Notes: generated from the letters alone by a model not told the origin. Shown: positions 1 to 9,074, counted from the first letter of the stretch. The stretch: DNA of 64,000 bases from Azohydromonas lata NBRC 102462 (GCF_001571085.1 NZ_BCTC01000011.1:31532-95531); one strand, 5' to 3'. Made by a program: numbers and translations.

Positions 1-1
1 G

Positions 2-745
2 GACGGCCTGGAAGACGCCTACGACCGCGGCAAGGCCATGGGCGTGTTCGCCGAGACCTGCGTGTCGCAGTTCGGCTTCACCCGCGAGGCCATGGAGGCC
101 TACGCCGTCGCCTCCACCCAGCGCGCCAGGCAGGCCAACGAGGACGGCCGTTTCGATTGGGAAATTGCCCCGGTGACCGTGGCCGGCCGCGGCGGCGACA
201 CCGTCTTCAAGCACGACGAGCAGCCCTTCAAGGCCAAGCTGGACAAGATCGCCGGGCTGAAGCCGGCGTTCAAGAAGGACGGCACCATCACCGCCGCCAC
301 CGCCTCCAGCATTTCCGACGGCGCCGCCGCGCTGGTGCTCCTGCGCGAGTCCACCGCGGCGCAGCGGGGCTTGAAGCCGCTGGCGCGCATCGCCGCGCAC
401 GCCGTGCACGCGCAGGCGCCGGAGCTGTTCACAACGGCGCCGGCGGGCTCCATCGAGAAGGTCTTGAAGAAGGCCGGCTGGCGCAAGGAGCAGGTGGACC
501 TGTGGGAGGTCAACGAGGCCTTTGCCGCCGTGACCATGGCCGCGATGTCGGCGCTGGAGCTGCCGCACGACATCGTCAACGTGCACGGCGGCGCCGTGGC
601 GCTGGGCCACCCCATTGGCGCCAGCGGCGCGCGCATCGTCGTGACGCTCCTGGGCGCGCTGCGCCAGCGCGGCCTCAAGCGCGGCGTGGCGTCGCTGTGC
701 ATTGGCGGCGGCGAGGCCACGGCGCTGGCGCTGGAGCTGCTCTGA
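2..745 (+). CDS. Thiolase (acetyl-CoA C-acyltransferase), 5'-truncated
   Basis: This is the C-terminal part (about 247 residues) of a thiolase, which condenses acyl-CoAs or cleaves 3-ketoacyl-CoA with CoA. The frame is open to the window edge, so the N-terminal half with the nucleophilic Cys lies outside. Visible family blocks are NEAFA, the GGAVALGHPIGASG block carrying the catalytic His, and the terminal CIGGG block with the second catalytic Cys. An SDR gene begins 44 bp downstream on the same strand, which suggests a shared transcript for fatty-acid or hydroxybutyrate metabolism. Substrate chain length cannot be read from this fragment. Confidence 0.93.
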   Translation, partial: DGLEDAYDRGKAMGVFAETCVSQFGFTREAMEAYAVASTQRARQANEDGRFDWEIAPVTVAGRGGDTVFKHDEQPFKAKLDKIAGLKPAFKKDGTITAATASSISDGAAALVLLRESTAAQRGLKPLARIAAHAVHAQAPELFTTAPAGSIEKVLKKAGWRKEQVDLWEVNEAFAAVTMAAMSALELPHDIVNVHGGAVALGHPIGASGARIVVTLLGALRQRGLKRGVASLCIGGGEATALALELL

Positions 746-789
746 GCACGCCTGCGCGCCCCGAACGAAATACCACCGAGGAAACACAG

Positions 790-1455
790 ATGCAAAAGGT
801 TCTGGTGATTGGCGCCTCGCGCGGCATTGGCCTGGAGTTCGTGCGCCAGTACCGCGAGGCGGGCGCGCAGGTCTGGGCCACGGCACGCGGTGAGCATTGC
901 GCGGCGGTGCAGGCCCTGGGCGCCACCTGCTGGGAGCTGGACGTGGCCGACGCCGCCAGCGCCTCCTCGCTGAGCTGGCGGCTGGACGGATTGAACCTGG
1001 ATGCGGCCATCTACTGCGCCGGCCTGTACGGGCCGGACACGGCCGGGCTGGAGCCGCCCACGCAGGCCGACTTCGACACGGTGATGCACGTCAACGTGTT
1101 GGGCGCGATGCGGCTGCTGCCGGCGATGGCCGAGGGGCTGAAGCCCGGCGGCACGCTGGCGGTGCTGTCCTCGGTGATGGCATCCATAGGCGGGCGCTCA
1201 TCGACTTCCGGCTGGCTCTACCGCGCCTCCAAGGCGGCGCTGAATTCCGTGCTCAAGGACGCGGCGCTGGCGCTGCAGGGCCGCGCGCTGTGCGTGGCGC
1301 TGCACCCGGGCTGGGTGCGCACGGACATGGGCGGGCCGGCGGCCTCGCTGTCGGTGCAGGAGAGCGTGGCCGCGCAGCGCCGCGTGCTGGCCGGGCTGTC
1401 CGACAAGGACCACGGCGGGTTCCTTGGGCCGCAAGGGGAGGCGATTCCCTGGTGA
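790..1455 (+). CDS. Short-chain dehydrogenase/reductase
   Basis: This 221-residue protein has the usual size of a classical SDR oxidoreductase using NAD(P)H. The N-terminus carries the Rossmann motif GASRGIG directly after the first beta strand (VLVIGASRG), followed by a YCAG segment at the NAG position, a Ser-containing strand (LAVLSSVMAS) and the catalytic YxxxK in YRASKAALN. The ATG at 790 is chosen because the Rossmann strand begins at once and a purine-rich GAGGAAAC tract precedes it. It resembles the CsgA/C-factor-like SDR subgroup. The substrate is unknown; linkage to the thiolase suggests a hydroxyacyl or ketone substrate (inference). Confidence 0.88.
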   Translation: MQKVLVIGASRGIGLEFVRQYREAGAQVWATARGEHCAAVQALGATCWELDVADAASASSLSWRLDGLNLDAAIYCAGLYGPDTAGLEPPTQADFDTVMHVNVLGAMRLLPAMAEGLKPGGTLAVLSSVMASIGGRSSTSGWLYRASKAALNSVLKDAALALQGRALCVALHPGWVRTDMGGPAASLSVQESVAAQRRVLAGLSDKDHGGFLGPQGEAIPW

Positions 1456-1464
1456 TGACGTGAC

Positions 1465-1493
1465 AAGGGCCGCCTCGGTGAGCGGCCCTTTAT
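1465..1493 (+). terminator. Rho-independent terminator after the SDR gene
   Basis: A perfect 9-bp stem (AAGGGCCGC, 1465-1473, with GCGGCCCTT, 1482-1490) with an 8-nt loop follows the SDR stop codon and runs into TTTATT. It closes the thiolase-SDR unit and faces the convergent membrane-protein gene. Confidence 0.75.
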
Positions 1494-1534
1494 TCGTGGA
1501 AAGCGTGGACGGGCAGCCTGGGCCGCGGGCGCCT

Positions 1535-2164
1535 TCAGCGCGGCGCCGCCGGCAAATACCGCCGGTCGGAATAAGTGGCCATCCACTGCGGCCGCCAGGC
1601 CACGAAGATGGCGCAGATCATGCCGCTGAGCACCGCGTCGCTCCAGGCCACCAGCCAGCGCCCGGTGAGCACGATGGCCACGTCGCTGTTCGGGGGCAGC
1701 GGGTGGCTCAGCACCCACAGCCCGCCGGTGAGGGCCATGGCCAGCAGCGTGGCGCCAAAGCCCCGGGCCAGGATGTAGACCATCAGGTGCTGCGGCAGCC
1801 AGCGCCGCGTCACGAGGCCCAGGCCCAGGCCCATCGTGGCCGGCAGCACGCCGTTCCACACGGCCTGGTGCAGGGCGGCGAGGGCGCCGCTACCGTCGAT
1901 CAGCGCCGTGCACGCGGCCACCGGCACGCAGGTGAGCACGGCCAGCGGCCAGCCGAACATCAGCACCAGCAGCGCCGCGCAGGAAAGCTGCAGCGGCGGG
2001 CCGTCCGGCAGCGAGCCCTGCAGCGACCACACCCAGGGCAGCACCACCAGCGCGGCCAGCCAGGGGTTGCGCAACTCGTCGGCGCGCAGCGTCGCCCATG
2101 GCCTGAAGCACAAGGCCACGCCACAGGCGGCGAGCAGCACGGCGAGTTCGAGCAGCATGTTCAT
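1535..2164 (-). CDS. Integral membrane protein, ECF-permease-like (COG3235 type)
   Basis: The protein of about 209 residues is almost entirely hydrophobic, with roughly six predicted membrane segments, a conserved-looking WPLAVLT stretch and an aromatic C-terminus. It resembles the uncharacterised COG3235 membrane proteins that are often auto-annotated as energy-coupling-factor transporter permeases (CbiM-related); no ATPase or substrate component is nearby, so transport is only a suggestion. The ATG at 2164 fits the start of the hydrophobic region; an alternative ATG lies three codons upstream at 2173. It is divergent from the isomerase gene at 2266. Confidence 0.6.
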   Translation of the reverse strand: MNMLLELAVLLAACGVALCFRPWATLRADELRNPWLAALVVLPWVWSLQGSLPDGPPLQLSCAALLVLMFGWPLAVLTCVPVAACTALIDGSGALAALHQAVWNGVLPATMGLGLGLVTRRWLPQHLMVYILARGFGATLLAMALTGGLWVLSHPLPPNSDVAIVLTGRWLVAWSDAVLSGMICAIFVAWRPQWMATYSDRRYLPAAPR

Positions 2165-2265
2165 ATCCGGCATCCATCGTGCCCGTGTTTTTGCGTGGCA
2201 CCTTGTCCGCAGCGCAAGGGAATGCGCTGTTGCGGGCGGGCTTTCCCTGCCGCCAGCATGCGTGG

Positions 2266-2871
2266 ATGAGCTTCCCCACCCCCATCGATGTCTGGTTCGA
2301 CTTTTCCTCGCCGTATGCCTACCTGGCCTCGACGTGGATAGAGCCATTGGCCGCGCGCCATGGCCGGCGCGTGCGCTGGCACGCCATGCTGTTGGGCGCC
2401 ACGCTGGCCGCGGCCGAGCTGCGCCCGCCCGTGGCCTACCCGCTCAAGGGCGACTACATGCGCCGCGACTTCGAGCGCTCGGCGCGCTTCGAGGGCGTGC
2501 CCTACCGGCCGCCGCCGCGCTTTCCCATCGCCACGCAGAACGCGGCGCGCATCTTCTGGTGGCTGCAGTCGCAGGACGAATCCCGCGCCGCCGGCTGGGC
2601 CCGCCGCGCCCTGGCCGCCTACTTCGCCGAGGGCGTGCAACTCGACGAGATGCCCGCGCTGCTGGCGCTGGCCGGGCGCTGCGGCCTGGACCCGGCGCAG
2701 GCCCAGGCCGCCTGCGCCGACCCGCAATGGAAGGCGCACCTGAAGCAGGTCAACGACCAGGCCATTGCCGCGGGTATCTTTGGCGCGCCCTGGATCGTCG
2801 TGGACGGCGAGCCCTTCTGGGGCAACGACCGCCGAGCGCACATCGAGCGCTGGCTGGCATCGCCCTTCTGA
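2266..2871 (+). CDS. 2-hydroxychromene-2-carboxylate isomerase-like (DsbA fold)
   Basis: This is a 201-residue member of the DsbA/GST-kappa superfamily. The N-terminal motif DFSSPYAYLAS carries the SPY active-site region that replaces the DsbA CXXC, and the C-terminal GIFGAPWIVVDGEPFWG is the family's cis-Pro/FWG block. Relatives isomerise 2-hydroxychromene-2-carboxylate in naphthalene breakdown or act as glutathione-dependent isomerases. No naphthalene genes are present, so the substrate is open. The start at 2266 places the first strand immediately after the initiator. It heads a five-gene set with rhodanese, deacylase, DUF1289 and a second paralog at 4136. Confidence 0.85.
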   Translation: MSFPTPIDVWFDFSSPYAYLASTWIEPLAARHGRRVRWHAMLLGATLAAAELRPPVAYPLKGDYMRRDFERSARFEGVPYRPPPRFPIATQNAARIFWWLQSQDESRAAGWARRALAAYFAEGVQLDEMPALLALAGRCGLDPAQAQAACADPQWKAHLKQVNDQAIAAGIFGAPWIVVDGEPFWGNDRRAHIERWLASPF

Positions 2872-2896
2872 CAAGAACCACCCTGGAGAACGAGAC

Positions 2897-3292
2897 ATGA
2901 GCAAGACCGCCCAACAAATGGTCGAGGAGGCCATGGCGCTGGTGCGCACCTGCACGCTGGACGAGGCGCTGGCGCTGCACGGCCGTGAGGACGTGCAGTT
3001 CATCGACCTGCGCGACATCCGCGAGCTGGAACGCGAGGGCACCATCCCCGGCGCCTACAACACGCCGCGCGGCATGCTGGAGTTCTGGGCCGACCCCGAG
3101 AGCCCCTACCACAAGCCCGTGTTCGCCCAGGGCAAGCAGCTCGTCCTGTTCTGCGCCGCGGGCTGGCGCTCGGCGCTGGCGACCAAGACGCTGCTGGAGA
3201 TGGGCTTCGACAACGTGGCCCACGTGGACGGCGGCTTCAAGGCCTGGAAGGAGGGCGGCGGCCCCGTGGCGCCGCTGCCGCCCAAGCGCTGA
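2897..3292 (+). CDS. Rhodanese-like domain protein
   Basis: This single-domain rhodanese of 131 residues has the active-site Cys at about residue 86 in LFCAAGWRS, the CX5R-like loop that carries the persulfide. The strand FIDLRDIRE and the block IPGAYNTPRGMLEFW are typical of the family. Such proteins transfer sulfane sulfur to thiol acceptors; the physiological acceptor cannot be inferred. A clear GGAG Shine-Dalgarno lies 9 nt before the ATG. The gene follows the upstream isomerase by 25 bp, consistent with one operon. Confidence 0.9.
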   Translation: MSKTAQQMVEEAMALVRTCTLDEALALHGREDVQFIDLRDIRELEREGTIPGAYNTPRGMLEFWADPESPYHKPVFAQGKQLVLFCAAGWRSALATKTLLEMGFDNVAHVDGGFKAWKEGGGPVAPLPPKR

Positions 3293-3357
3293 AAAGGGGC
3301 TGCCGGCGCTGGCTATAGTCCTGCGCTCGCCGCCACCCGCAGCGGCGCGAGGACGAC

Positions 3358-3852
3358 ATGGACGACGATTTCAAGCAGCGCCCCGAGGGCTTCCAACGCG
3401 TGGCGCAGGCCCTGGCGGCGCAGGGCCACCCGCATCTGCCGCTGTACCTGGAGACGGCCGCGCGCACCGCGCAGGAGGCGGCCGACGCGCTGGGCGTGTC
3501 GGTCGGCCAGATCGCCAAGAGCGTCATTTTCAAGTTGCGCGCCGACGAGCGCGCGGTGCTCGTCGTGGCGTCCGGCGACCGCCGCGTGGACGAGAAGAAG
3601 GTTGCCGCGCTGGTGGGCCCCGTGGGCCGGGCCGATGCGGACTTCGTCAAGGCCCGCACGGGCTTCTCCATCGGCGGTGTCTCGCCGGTGGCGCATGCCA
3701 CGCCGCCGCTGACGCTCATTGACCGCGAGCTGTTCCGCTTCGACGAGATTTGGGCCGCCGCCGGCCATCCCAACGGCGTGTTCCGGCTCAGTCCGGGACA
3801 GTTGGAAGTGCTCACCGGCGCCCCGGTGGCCGACGTGGTGCAGCAGCCGTGA
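3358..3852 (+). CDS. YbaK/ProX-type aminoacyl-tRNA deacylase
   Basis: This 164-residue protein has the YbaK/aa-tRNA editing fold, which hydrolyses mischarged tRNAs such as Cys- or Ala-tRNA(Pro). The family signatures are the AKSVIFK segment with a conserved Lys (about residue 54), the VVASGDRRVDEKK block and the FSIGGVSPVAH loop that lines the substrate pocket. The exact misacylated substrate cannot be assigned. Its stop codon overlaps the GTG start of the DUF1289 gene (GTGA), indicating translational coupling. Confidence 0.85.
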   Translation: MDDDFKQRPEGFQRVAQALAAQGHPHLPLYLETAARTAQEAADALGVSVGQIAKSVIFKLRADERAVLVVASGDRRVDEKKVAALVGPVGRADADFVKARTGFSIGGVSPVAHATPPLTLIDRELFRFDEIWAAAGHPNGVFRLSPGQLEVLTGAPVADVVQQP

Positions 3853-4139
3853 CGCCGCCGCCTTTGCACACTCCCGCCGCCGCCGCCCAGGCCCAGCCCG
3901 GGGACATCGCCCCGGCGGCGCCCGCGCCCGTGGGCTCGCCCTGCACCGGCGTGTGCAAGATGGACGCGGCCACCGGCTGGTGCCTGGGCTGCGCCCGCAG
4001 CATCGACGAAATCGCTTCGTGGTCGCGCCTGGACGACCCCGCCAAGCGCGCCGTGTGGGCACTGCTGCCGGCGCGGCAGGCGCAGTTGAGAACGCTGCAC
4101 GGCGAGCTGCCGCCGCCACCGCCGCGGAGCACGCGATGA
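3849..4139 (+). CDS. DUF1289 protein (small Cys-rich)
   Basis: This 96-residue protein starts at a GTG that overlaps the upstream stop. After an Ala/Pro-rich N-terminal tail of about 30 residues it carries the DUF1289 core: SPCTGVCKMD, then WCLGCARSIDEI and a Trp, giving four cysteines in two CxxxC/CxxC pairs. The family is often described as a predicted Fe-S or zinc protein of unknown role. The last codons overlap the next ATG (ATGA), so it is coupled to the second isomerase. Confidence 0.82.
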   Translation: MTPPPLHTPAAAAQAQPGDIAPAAPAPVGSPCTGVCKMDAATGWCLGCARSIDEIASWSRLDDPAKRAVWALLPARQAQLRTLHGELPPPPPRSTR

Positions 4140-4777
4140 AGACGCTGGACTTCTGGTTCGACACCGTCTCGCCCTACGCCTACCTGGCCTTCGAGCGGCT
4201 GCCGCAGGCGCTCGAAGGCCTGTCCTACAGCGTGCGCTACCGCCCGCTGCTGTTCGGGGCGCTGTTGAAGCACTGGGGGCAGCTCGGCCCGGCCGAGTTC
4301 GAGCCCAAGCGCGCCTGGACCCTGCGGCAGGTGCACTGGCAGGCGCGCGAGCTGGGCGTGGAGCTCGCCTTGCCGGCGCAGCACCCGTTCAATCCGCTGG
4401 CGCTGCAGCGCTTGGCGCTGGCCTGCGGCGACGTGGATGGCCTGCCCAACCGCCGCGTGGTGGAGGCGCTGTTCCACCACGTCTGGCGCGGCGGCGGGGC
4501 GGACGTCAGCGACCCGGCGCGGCTGCAGGCGCTGCAGGCCGAGCTGCGCCCGGCCCTGGACCCGCAGGGCGACGAGGTCAAACAGCGGCTGCGCGCGCTG
4601 ACCGAGGAGGCCATCGCGCTGGGCCTCTTCGGCGTGCCCACCATCGCCTTCGAGGGCAAGCTGTTCTGGGGGCTGGACGCGCTGCCCATGCTGCGCGCGG
4701 CGATGTTGGGCGACGCCTGGTTCGACGGCCCGTGGAACGAGGTGGCGCGGCCCCAGCCGGGGGTGCGTCGGCGCTGA
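4136..4777 (+). CDS. 2-hydroxychromene-2-carboxylate isomerase-like (second copy)
   Basis: This 213-residue paralog of the protein at 2266-2871 has the same DsbA-fold landmarks: FDTVSPYAYLAFERL at the N-terminus and GLFGVPTIAFEGKLFWGLD near the C-terminus. The two copies differ widely between these blocks, so they probably have different substrates rather than being a recent duplication. The start codon overlaps the DUF1289 stop by four bases. The last gene of the five-gene set, it is followed by 127 bp without a recognised gene. Confidence 0.85.
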   Translation: MKTLDFWFDTVSPYAYLAFERLPQALEGLSYSVRYRPLLFGALLKHWGQLGPAEFEPKRAWTLRQVHWQARELGVELALPAQHPFNPLALQRLALACGDVDGLPNRRVVEALFHHVWRGGGADVSDPARLQALQAELRPALDPQGDEVKQRLRALTEEAIALGLFGVPTIAFEGKLFWGLDALPMLRAAMLGDAWFDGPWNEVARPQPGVRRR

Positions 4778-4904
4778 GGGACGCCACACTCGCCGCGCCC
4801 GCGTCCCGTGCGGGAAGCGGGCGTCGCGCATGTCCGGTTGGGCCGCGGGGTGAGGCGTGCTGGATCAAGTCCGCGTCAGCCGGCGCTGCACAAAATGGCC
4901 GGCT

Positions 4905-6740
4905 ATGCCTAGCGCTTTCAACTTCGACGCATCCCCCTTCGACTGCCTCGACGCCGAGGAACGCCAGCTCGTCCGCAACAGCGTGGACATCGCCTACTTC
5001 CGGGCGGGCGAGGCCATCCTGGAGCCGGGCATAGCGCCCGGCCATTTGTTCGTCCTCATCAAGGGGCACGTGCAGCAGTTCGACGAGGAACAGCAGGTCA
5101 TCACCACCTACGGCCCCGACGACACCTTCGATGGCCGCGCCCTCGTGGCCGGGCGCGTCACCAACCGCTTCGTGGCGCAGGAGGAGGTGCTGGCCTACCA
5201 GCTCGCGCGCAAGGCGGTCAACGAGCTCATCGCGCGCAACGCCACCTTCGGCGCGCTGCTGTTCTCCGACCTCTCCAACAAGCTCTCGGCGCTGGCGCAG
5301 CGGCGCAGCCAGCACGAGATGCAGTCGCTGACCATGGCGCGCGTGTCCGAGGCCGGTGTGCGTCCGGCGGTGATGGTGGAGGCCTCGACGTCCATCATCG
5401 ATGTGGCCCGCGTGTTCCAGGAGCGCAAGATTTCCAGCGTGCTGGTTCATGACGACCAGGCCACGCCGCCGCGGCTGGGCATCTTCACCAACACCGGGCT
5501 GCAGCGCGCCATCCTCGACGGCACGCCGCTGGACCGGCTGCCCGTGGGCCGGCTGGCCACGTTCACGCTGGTGTGCATGAAGCTGTCGGACCCGGTGGGC
5601 GAGGCGCTGGCGCTGATGCTGCGCCACAACGTGCACCGCGTGGTGGTGCGCGATGACGACGGCAGCGTGCAGGGCGTGCTGGAGGCGCTGGAGGTGTTCA
5701 GCTTCCTCTCCAACCACTCCTACCTGGTGGGCGTGCAGATCGCGCAGGCGCGCGACCTCCAGGGGCTGGCCGAGGCGGCGCGGCAGATCACCAAGCTCAT
5801 CGCCATCCTGCACCGCGGCGGCACGCGCGTGGGCATGATTGCCCGCCTGGTGAGCGAGCTCAACGCCAAGCTGTTCGAGCGCACTTGGCAGATGGTGGCG
5901 CCCAAGGAGCTCATCGCCAACAGTTGCCTCTTCGTCATGGGCAGCGAGGGCCGCGGCGAGCAGTTGCTCAAGACCGACCAGGACAACGGCCTGGTGCTGC
6001 GCGACGGCTACGCGCCGCCGCCGGAGCTGGAGGACATCTGCACGCGCTTCACGCAGGCGCTCATCGACTTCGGCTACCCGCCGTGCGCGGGCGGGATCAT
6101 GATCAACAACCCGGCCTGGCGGCAGCCGCAGTCCACCTTCCGCGAGACGGTGCGGCGCTGGATGCTCATGCCCAACGCCGACAGCCTCATGTCGCTGGCC
6201 ATCTTCCTGGACGCGCATGCCGTGTGCGGCGACGCGGCGCTGCTGGAGCCGCTGCGCGACGAGGTGTTCTCCCTGGCCGCCGACAGCGACGCCTTCAAGG
6301 CCCGCTTCGCCGCGGCCATCACGCTGTTCGACGAGCACAGCGGTTGGTGGAACCGGCTGCTCACCCTGGGCGACAACGACCCCGACCGGCTGGACCTCAA
6401 GAAGGCCGGCATCTTCCCGCTGGTGCACGGTGTGCGCAGCCTGGCCATGGACAAGCGCATACGCGAGTGCGGCACGGCCGAGCGCGTGCAGGCGCTGGTG
6501 GCCGCGGGCCACATGGCGCCGGAGATCGGCTCGGACGTGGTGCAGAGCCTGCATTTCTTCATGGGCCTCAAGCTCAAGGCGGGGCTGCAGGACATCGAGC
6601 TGGGCCGTGACGTCAGCGGTGGCGTGAAGCCCGACCAGCTCAACAGCCTGGACCGCGACCTGCTGAAGGACACGCTGGGCGTGGTCAAGCGCTTCAAGGC
6701 CACGCTGCGGCTGCGCTACCACCTGGACGCGCTGCAGTGA
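4905..6740 (+). CDS. cNMP-binding / CBS / DUF294 nucleotidyltransferase-like signalling protein
   Basis: This 611-residue multidomain protein has a cyclic-nucleotide-binding-like domain at about residues 10-130, two CBS domains at about 150-280, a GlnD-like DUF294 nucleotidyltransferase domain from about 300, and a helical C-terminal domain. The nucleotidyltransferase motif GSEGRGEQ is at residues 346-353 followed by TDQDNGL, the Asp pair expected for metal binding. Relatives in betaproteobacteria are often encoded beside acetate permease and an exonuclease; here only the exonuclease is adjacent (GTGA overlap). The role is probably regulatory; the nucleotide bound and the target are unknown. 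ATG 4905 is preferred over upstream codons because the domain begins about ten residues later. Confidence 0.85.
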   Translation: MPSAFNFDASPFDCLDAEERQLVRNSVDIAYFRAGEAILEPGIAPGHLFVLIKGHVQQFDEEQQVITTYGPDDTFDGRALVAGRVTNRFVAQEEVLAYQLARKAVNELIARNATFGALLFSDLSNKLSALAQRRSQHEMQSLTMARVSEAGVRPAVMVEASTSIIDVARVFQERKISSVLVHDDQATPPRLGIFTNTGLQRAILDGTPLDRLPVGRLATFTLVCMKLSDPVGEALALMLRHNVHRVVVRDDDGSVQGVLEALEVFSFLSNHSYLVGVQIAQARDLQGLAEAARQITKLIAILHRGGTRVGMIARLVSELNAKLFERTWQMVAPKELIANSCLFVMGSEGRGEQLLKTDQDNGLVLRDGYAPPPELEDICTRFTQALIDFGYPPCAGGIMINNPAWRQPQSTFRETVRRWMLMPNADSLMSLAIFLDAHAVCGDAALLEPLRDEVFSLAADSDAFKARFAAAITLFDEHSGWWNRLLTLGDNDPDRLDLKKAGIFPLVHGVRSLAMDKRIRECGTAERVQALVAAGHMAPEIGSDVVQSLHFFMGLKLKAGLQDIELGRDVSGGVKPDQLNSLDRDLLKDTLGVVKRFKATLRLRYHLDALQ

Positions 6741-7408
6741 AGTCCACCGTCAATCTCCTTGGGCCGCTGGCCGCGCCCCTGGGCAAGCTCAAGAAGGGCT
6801 GGCTGCTCTACCACCTGGCCGACGACAACTACCGCTTCATGTTCGAGCCGCCGCCGCCCGACGAATGGGTGTCGTTGGACTGCGAAACCACCGGGCTGGA
6901 CCGGCGGCGCGACGAGATCGTCTCCATAGGCGCGGTGCGCATCGCCGGCAGCCGCGTGCTCACCAGCGAGCGGCTGGAGCTGCTGGTGCGGCCGGAGAAG
7001 CGCCAGGTGTCGGCCGCGGCGGTGAAGGTGCACCGGCTGCGCGAGCAGGACGTGGCGCAGGGCATGGCGCCGGAGGCGGCCATGGCGCAGCTCATGCGCT
7101 TCATAGGCAGCCGCCCGCTGGTGGGCTACTACCTGGAGTTCGATGTGGCCATGCTCAACCGCGTGGTCTGGCCCATGCTGGGCCTGCGGCTGCCGCAGCC
7201 CAAGATCGAGGTCTCGGCCCTGTACTACGAGTGGAAGAACCGCCAGCTCCCGGCCCACGAGCGGGGCAACCGCAACGTGGACCTGCGGTTTTCCACCATG
7301 CTGGCCGACCTGGAGTTGCCGCAGTACGAGGCCCACGACGCGATGAACGACGCCGTCATGGCGGCCCTGGCCTTTACCAAGCTGCGCCGGCTGCTGGGCC
7401 ATACCTGA
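6737..7408 (+). CDS. DnaQ-type 3'-5' exonuclease
   Basis: This 223-residue DEDDh exonuclease is related to the DNA polymerase III epsilon subunit. The three Exo motifs are visible: LDCETTGLD (Asp and Glu ligands), GYYLEFDVAMLN (Asp), and YEAHDAMNDA (His and Asp). The GTG start overlaps the upstream stop, so it is translationally coupled to the cNMP/CBS/DUF294 protein. The pairing is recurrent in related bacteria, and suggests a nucleotide-linked function rather than replicative proofreading (inference). A bidirectional terminator follows. Confidence 0.88.
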   Translation: MKSTVNLLGPLAAPLGKLKKGWLLYHLADDNYRFMFEPPPPDEWVSLDCETTGLDRRRDEIVSIGAVRIAGSRVLTSERLELLVRPEKRQVSAAAVKVHRLREQDVAQGMAPEAAMAQLMRFIGSRPLVGYYLEFDVAMLNRVVWPMLGLRLPQPKIEVSALYYEWKNRQLPAHERGNRNVDLRFSTMLADLELPQYEAHDAMNDAVMAALAFTKLRRLLGHT

Positions 7409-7432
7409 ACAGCCACGCTGCACGGCGGACGT

Positions 7433-7459
7433 AAAAAAGCCCGCTGCGGCGGGCTTTTT
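7433..7459. terminator. Bidirectional terminator between exonuclease and ahpF
   Basis: An 11-bp perfect stem (AAAAAGCCCGC, 7434-7444, with GCGGGCTTTTT, 7449-7459) has a TGCG tetraloop. A-run on one side and T-run on the other allow it to end transcription from both convergent genes. Confidence 0.88.
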
Positions 7460-7502
7460 CCTGGGGTGAGGGCCGGGGCCTTGCAGCCCCTGGCTCATCG
7501 CC

Positions 7503-9074
7503 TCAGGCCGCGGCGGGCGCCGGGGTGCGGATGAGGTGGTCGAAGGCGCTGAGCGCGGCGGCCGCGCCGGCACCGGCGGCGATGACGATCTGCTTGTACG
7601 GCACCGTGGTGCAGTCGCCCGCGGCCATCACGCCGGGCACGTTGGTCTGGCCCTTGGCGTCGATCACGATCTCGCCGAAGCGGTTGAGCTCCAACGTGCC
7701 CTTGAGCCACTCGGTGTTGGGCACCAGGCCGATCTGCACGAACACGCCTTCCAGCGGCACCAGGTGCTCCTGGCCGGTGGCGCGGTCCTTGTAGCGCAAG
7801 CCGTTGACCTTGCCGCCTTCGCCGGTGATCTCCGTGGTCTGGGCGTTGGTGAAGATCTGCACGTTGGGCAGGCTCTTGAGCTTGTTGACCAGCACGGCGT
7901 CGGCCTTGAGCTGGTCGGCGAACTCCACCAGCGTCACGTGGGCCACGATGCCGGCCAGGTCGATGGCCGCTTCCACGCCGGAGTTGCCCCCGCCGATCAC
8001 CGAGACGCGCTTGCCCTTGAACAGCGGGCCGTCGCAGTGCGGGCAGTAGGCCACGCCCTTGTTGCGGTACTCCTGCTCGCCGGGCACGCCCACGTTGCGC
8101 CAGCGCGCGCCGGTGGACAGGATGACCGAGCGGGCCTTGAGCACGCCGCCGTTGGCCAGCTTGACCTGGACGAGGCCGGAAGCGTCGGCGGGCGTGAGCT
8201 GCTCGGCGCGCTGCGTGTTCATGATGTCCACGTCGTAGGCCTTGACGTGCTGCTCCAGCGCCTGGGCGAACTTCGGCCCCTCCGTCTCCAGCACGGAGAT
8301 GTAGTTTTCGATGCCCAGGGTGTCCAGGGTCTGGCCGCCGAAGCGCTCGGCCAGCACGCCGGTGCGTATGCCCTTGCGCGCGGCGTACACGGCCGCGGCC
8401 GCGCCGGCGGGGCCGCCGCCGACGATGAGCACGTCGTAGGGCGCCTTGGCGCTGAACTTGGCGGCATCGCGCTCGGCGGCCTTGGTGTCCACCTTGGAGA
8501 GGATTTCCTCCACGCTCATGCGGCCCTGGCCGAAGAGCTTGCCGTTGAGGAAGACCATGGGCACAGCCATGATCTGGCGCTCTTCCACTTCCTTCTGGAA
8601 CAGGCCGCCGTCGATGGCGGTGTGCTTGATGCGCGGGTTGACGGCCGCCATCAGGTTGAGCGCCTGTACCACGTCCGGGCAGTTGTGGCAGGACAGCGAC
8701 ATGTAGGTCTCGAAGTGCAGGTCGCCGTCGAGCGAGGCGATCTGCTCGATGACTTCACGCTCGACCTTGGGCGGGTAGCCGCCCACCTGCAGCAGCGCCA
8801 GCACCAGCGAAGTGAACTCGTGGCCCATGGGCAGGCCGGCAAAGCGCACGCCGATGTCGGTGCCCACGCGGCGGATCAGGAAGGAGGGCTTGCGCTCGGC
8901 GTCGCCGCGGCTCTCGACCAGCGTCACCTTGTCGGACTGCTCGGCCACGTCGCGCAGCAGCGCCAGCATGTCCTGCGAGCCCTTGGAGTCGTCCAGCGAA
9001 GCCACCAGCTCGATGGGCTGCGTGAGGCGCTGCAGGTAGCCCTTCAACTGGGCCTTGAGATCGGCGTCCAACAT
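7503..9074 (-). CDS. ahpF: Alkyl hydroperoxide reductase subunit F
   Basis: This 523-residue flavoprotein passes electrons from NADH through FAD to the peroxiredoxin AhpC. The N-terminal tandem thioredoxin-like region carries CHNC at about residues 129-132, and the thioredoxin-reductase part has the FAD motif GGGPAGA, the redox pair in YCPHCDG and the NAD(P) motif GGGNSG. Length matches typical AhpF (about 520). It lies 187 bp downstream of ahpC with two hairpins between, so it is probably transcribed with ahpC at a reduced level. Confidence 0.96.
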   Translation of the reverse strand: MLDADLKAQLKGYLQRLTQPIELVASLDDSKGSQDMLALLRDVAEQSDKVTLVESRGDAERKPSFLIRRVGTDIGVRFAGLPMGHEFTSLVLALLQVGGYPPKVEREVIEQIASLDGDLHFETYMSLSCHNCPDVVQALNLMAAVNPRIKHTAIDGGLFQKEVEERQIMAVPMVFLNGKLFGQGRMSVEEILSKVDTKAAERDAAKFSAKAPYDVLIVGGGPAGAAAAVYAARKGIRTGVLAERFGGQTLDTLGIENYISVLETEGPKFAQALEQHVKAYDVDIMNTQRAEQLTPADASGLVQVKLANGGVLKARSVILSTGARWRNVGVPGEQEYRNKGVAYCPHCDGPLFKGKRVSVIGGGNSGVEAAIDLAGIVAHVTLVEFADQLKADAVLVNKLKSLPNVQIFTNAQTTEITGEGGKVNGLRYKDRATGQEHLVPLEGVFVQIGLVPNTEWLKGTLELNRFGEIVIDAKGQTNVPGVMAAGDCTTVPYKQIVIAAGAGAAAALSAFDHLIRTPAPAAA

